Shown here: piece after piece, positions 53,633 through 55,462 of the stretch
Layout of the letters: every line of letters begins with the position of its first letter
Numbering within the stretch: the first letter of the stretch is position 1
Assembly (NCBI GenBank): GCA_003483885.1
Contig: DMXI01000313.1
Location: 1-55,462, forward strand
Reading direction: 5' to 3'
Origin: Microscillaceae bacterium
GTDB taxonomy: Bacteria > Bacteroidota > Bacteroidia > Cytophagales > Microscillaceae
Length of the DNA stretch: 55,462 nt
Position numbers and translations under genes: made by a program
Notes under the pieces: generated by a model
Databases searched by the model: none
What the model was told of the DNA's origin: nothing
The model's input: the letters and a program-made list of their open reading frames with translations, nothing else

Positions 53633-54563
53633 CTAATTGTTATTGAGCAACTTTAGCAACTCTTTGGCTACTCCAGTGGATGATTTATTATTCTGCCCAG
53701 TCACCAATTCGCGATCTACTACTACGTGCGGGGTCCAGTCTTTTTTGTTGCAAGAATACTTACCTCCTGCATTGGTAATGGCGTTTTGTGGCCAGTAAAA
53801 TAATTGGTCCCCACCTAAGTAATATTTAGTAGCCGTAGTTTCTTCGGTATTGCTGAAAACGGTCAGGTTATACCCTGCATAAATCCAGCCCTGGCTTGGC
53901 TTTTTTACCTGCTCTCATATCTGCTTCAAACTCCGCACTATTTGGCAAAGATGATAGCAACGCAACTGGCCCATGGCATACCAGTCCAGTAGGTTTGGCT
54001 TTGGCATGGAAGTGATGCAAAAACTCATTCAGTAAATCATTGGCCACTAAATCGCCTAATGGGGCGTGACCTCCCGGTACGAATACTGCATCGAACTTTT
54101 CAATACCAATTTGGGCAATACGGGCAAAACTTACCACTGGGCTATGTTTTTTGTCGGTCAACATCAACCGATTAAACAAGGCTCGATGGGCATTGTAGTT
54201 TTTTTGGCTCTCATCCAAAAAGTGCTGTCTTGTATCAGAAACCGGGTCAAGTGTGGGCGCAATACCTGTTGGCGTGGCAAAGGTCAACGTGTGTCCTGCA
54301 TCTATGAAGATTTTTACTGGCTCCATCAACTCATTGAGATAAAAGCCAGTCTTATAATCATACCCTCCTTTCAGCTTCATTTGCGACACATCCGACATTA
54401 CAATCAGGATATTGCCAGCAAATGCGGTTTGATAACTGATTAAAAAGGTCAATACCATTAACATATTGAATTTCATCATATGCTGCTTTAATGCTCGATA
54501 AGGCCGCATCAATTGATTGAACTGGGTGTTAGTTGTCGTGATGAATGTTTGTTTAGTACTCAT
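53633..54563 (-). pseudogene. Frameshifted DJ-1/PfpI-type glutamine amidotransferase-like gene
   Basis: The intact part (53868-54563, 231 codons) carries a signal-peptide-like start near residue 29 (MKFNMLMVLTFLISYQTAFA), ILIVMSDVSQMKLKGGYDYKTGFYLNE (cut), FVPGGHAPLGDL and the nucleophile Cys in LVCHGPVALL. At about 53889-53891 a GGG run (CCC on the plus strand) appears to contain one base too many: the reading frame ends in LDLCRV. In the next frame the family continues as PGWIYAGYNLTVFSNTEET to VVVDRELVTGQNNKSS and a stop at 53633. It belongs to the HchA/PfpI class (deglycase or glyoxalase III-like). It is either a sequence error or a recent inactivation. Confidence 0.85.
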
Positions 54564-54876
54564 AATTTTTTGCGTTTAAAAATTTATTACGCTGCAAAGA
54601 TGGGGTACCCGTGTTATAAAATGAAATAACTTATTTTTCATATGATATCACTTTAATTATATCACCTGTCAAATCTTCGTGTTACTACCAATCATATATA
54701 AGAATTAGTTGAATGACTTAGGTATAAGACGTCTAACTACTTATATTCCTTCCTATTTTGAACATATACCCAGCTTTAGAGTAATTTTCGCTCAAAGTTG
54801 GAGTTGTCTTCGCCTGCTAATAAATTAGCAATTAGTCAAAAGACTGGCCGAAGCCTAAAAAATAACTATATCAAAA
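54564..54876. other. Spacer between divergent PfpI-like and otsA genes
   Basis: 313 AT-rich bases holding two presumptive promoters. No repeat or hairpin seen. Confidence 0.5.
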
Positions 54877-55462
54877 ATGAGCAAAACTATTATTGTATCT
54901 AATCGCCTACCTATCAAAATTCAGAAAAATGACCACGAACTAACCTATAAACCAAGTGCGGGAGGGCTTGCCACAGGCTTAGGGTCTATTTACAAAGAAG
55001 GGAATAATGTCTGGCTTGGTTGGGCAGGCTTATACCTGGAAAATTCAACTGAAGAAAAACAAGTCACCGAAGACCTCCACAAGGAAAGCCTCAAGCCAGT
55101 TTTTTTGACAGAAGCCGAAGTAGAAGGTTTTTACGAAGGCTTTAGCAATGCTACCCTTTGGCCTTCTTTCCATTATTTTCCTCAATATGCAGTGTACAAT
55201 GACGATTGCTGGGAAAGCTATAAACAGGTCAATCAAAAGTTTGCCGATGCTATTTTAGAAGTTTGCGAAGAAGATGACATCGTCTGGATACACGACTACC
55301 AGCTTTTGTTGGTACCCCAACTCATTCGCGAAAAGCGCCCGAATATAAGCATTGGCTACTTTCAACACATTCCTTTTCCTTCTTACGAAATTTTCAGGCT
55401 CTTGCCTTGGCGCAGAGAATTGCTTTTGGGGATGTTGGGAGCCGATTTGTTGGGTTTTCATA
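54877..55462 (+). CDS. otsA: Trehalose-6-phosphate synthase, N-terminal part (truncated by the window)
   Basis: 195 codons are present, with no stop, so the gene continues past the edge. The start MSKTIIVSNRLPIKIQ is typical. Diagnostic GT20 motifs follow: PSAGGLATGLG (glucosyl-donor loop), NVWLGWAG, LWPSFHYFP, DDIVWIHDYQLLLVPQLIR and GYFQHIPFPSYEIFRLLPWR. The enzyme transfers glucose from UDP-glucose to glucose-6-phosphate. In Bacteroidota it is often fused to a trehalose phosphatase; that cannot be seen here. Confidence 0.95.
   Translation, partial: MSKTIIVSNRLPIKIQKNDHELTYKPSAGGLATGLGSIYKEGNNVWLGWAGLYLENSTEEKQVTEDLHKESLKPVFLTEAEVEGFYEGFSNATLWPSFHYFPQYAVYNDDCWESYKQVNQKFADAILEVCEEDDIVWIHDYQLLLVPQLIREKRPNISIGYFQHIPFPSYEIFRLLPWRRELLLGMLGADLLGFH

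Noticed and set aside
54066..54443. 125-codon plus-strand frame opposite the PfpI-like gene
   Set aside because: Antisense to a recognisable amidotransferase-like domain; no independent support.

Overview
This window looks like chromosomal DNA from a gliding Bacteroidota bacterium, probably Cytophagales and Microscilla-like; that assignment is inferred, not searched. The signs are a GldN/PorN-type protein, a TonB-dependent receptor paired with a DUF4249 lipoprotein, a VPS10/BNR exoprotein, a TIGR03643/DUF2805 protein, large 7TMR-DISM and Reg_prop signalling proteins, weak Shine-Dalgarno signals and AT-rich spacers. No rRNA, tRNA, CRISPR array or complete insertion sequence was seen.

Layout. 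0.1-5.6 kb: an ECF sigma factor with a membrane partner, a DUF2805 protein, a soluble histidine kinase and glnS. 5.8-12.6 kb: three tandem 7TMR-DISM receptors on the minus strand, one ending in a histidine kinase and two in SpoIIE/PP2C phosphatases. 12.7-14.4 kb: a DUF3800-like protein and a LuxR-type response regulator. 15.1-24.0 kb: envelope genes (VPS10/BNR protein, LRR protein, DUF2279 protein, TonB receptor plus DUF4249 lipoprotein). 24.3-27.6 kb: a Reg_prop-Y_Y_Y-SpoIIE sensor. 27.6-32.5 kb: a Cys-rich double-Gly precursor peptide, a fragment of a SpoIIE gene, a serine hydrolase, an McrC-family nuclease without McrB, and a LanC-like cyclase. 32.6-40.7 kb: mostly secreted or membrane proteins of unknown function, the GldN-like protein, a DoxX protein and an NHL propeller protein. 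41.5-45.2 kb: a 1242-residue enzyme with the order adenylation, carrier protein, alpha-oxoamine synthase, SCP2-like. 45.4-46.6 kb: a two-gene mCpol plus CARF-2TM cassette. 46.7-54.6 kb: methyltransferase, two AraC regulators, M1 peptidase, small proteins and a frameshifted DJ-1/PfpI gene. The window ends inside otsA.

The strongest candidate for an unusual system is the AT-rich mCpol/CARF-2TM pair, whose genes share one base (TAATG). A GGDD minimal CRISPR polymerase should make a nucleotide signal read by a CARF-like domain that controls a two-helix membrane effector, as in the mCpol-based anti-phage (Panoptes-like) systems. Second is the A-PCP-AOS-SCP2 enzyme, which suggests a new amino-ketone or lipid-like product. 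Third is the possible lanthipeptide pair (precursor plus LanC) with no dehydratase in the window. Two diverged copies of a TIR-bearing element (33557-33723 and 40867-41098) look like a non-autonomous MITE family.
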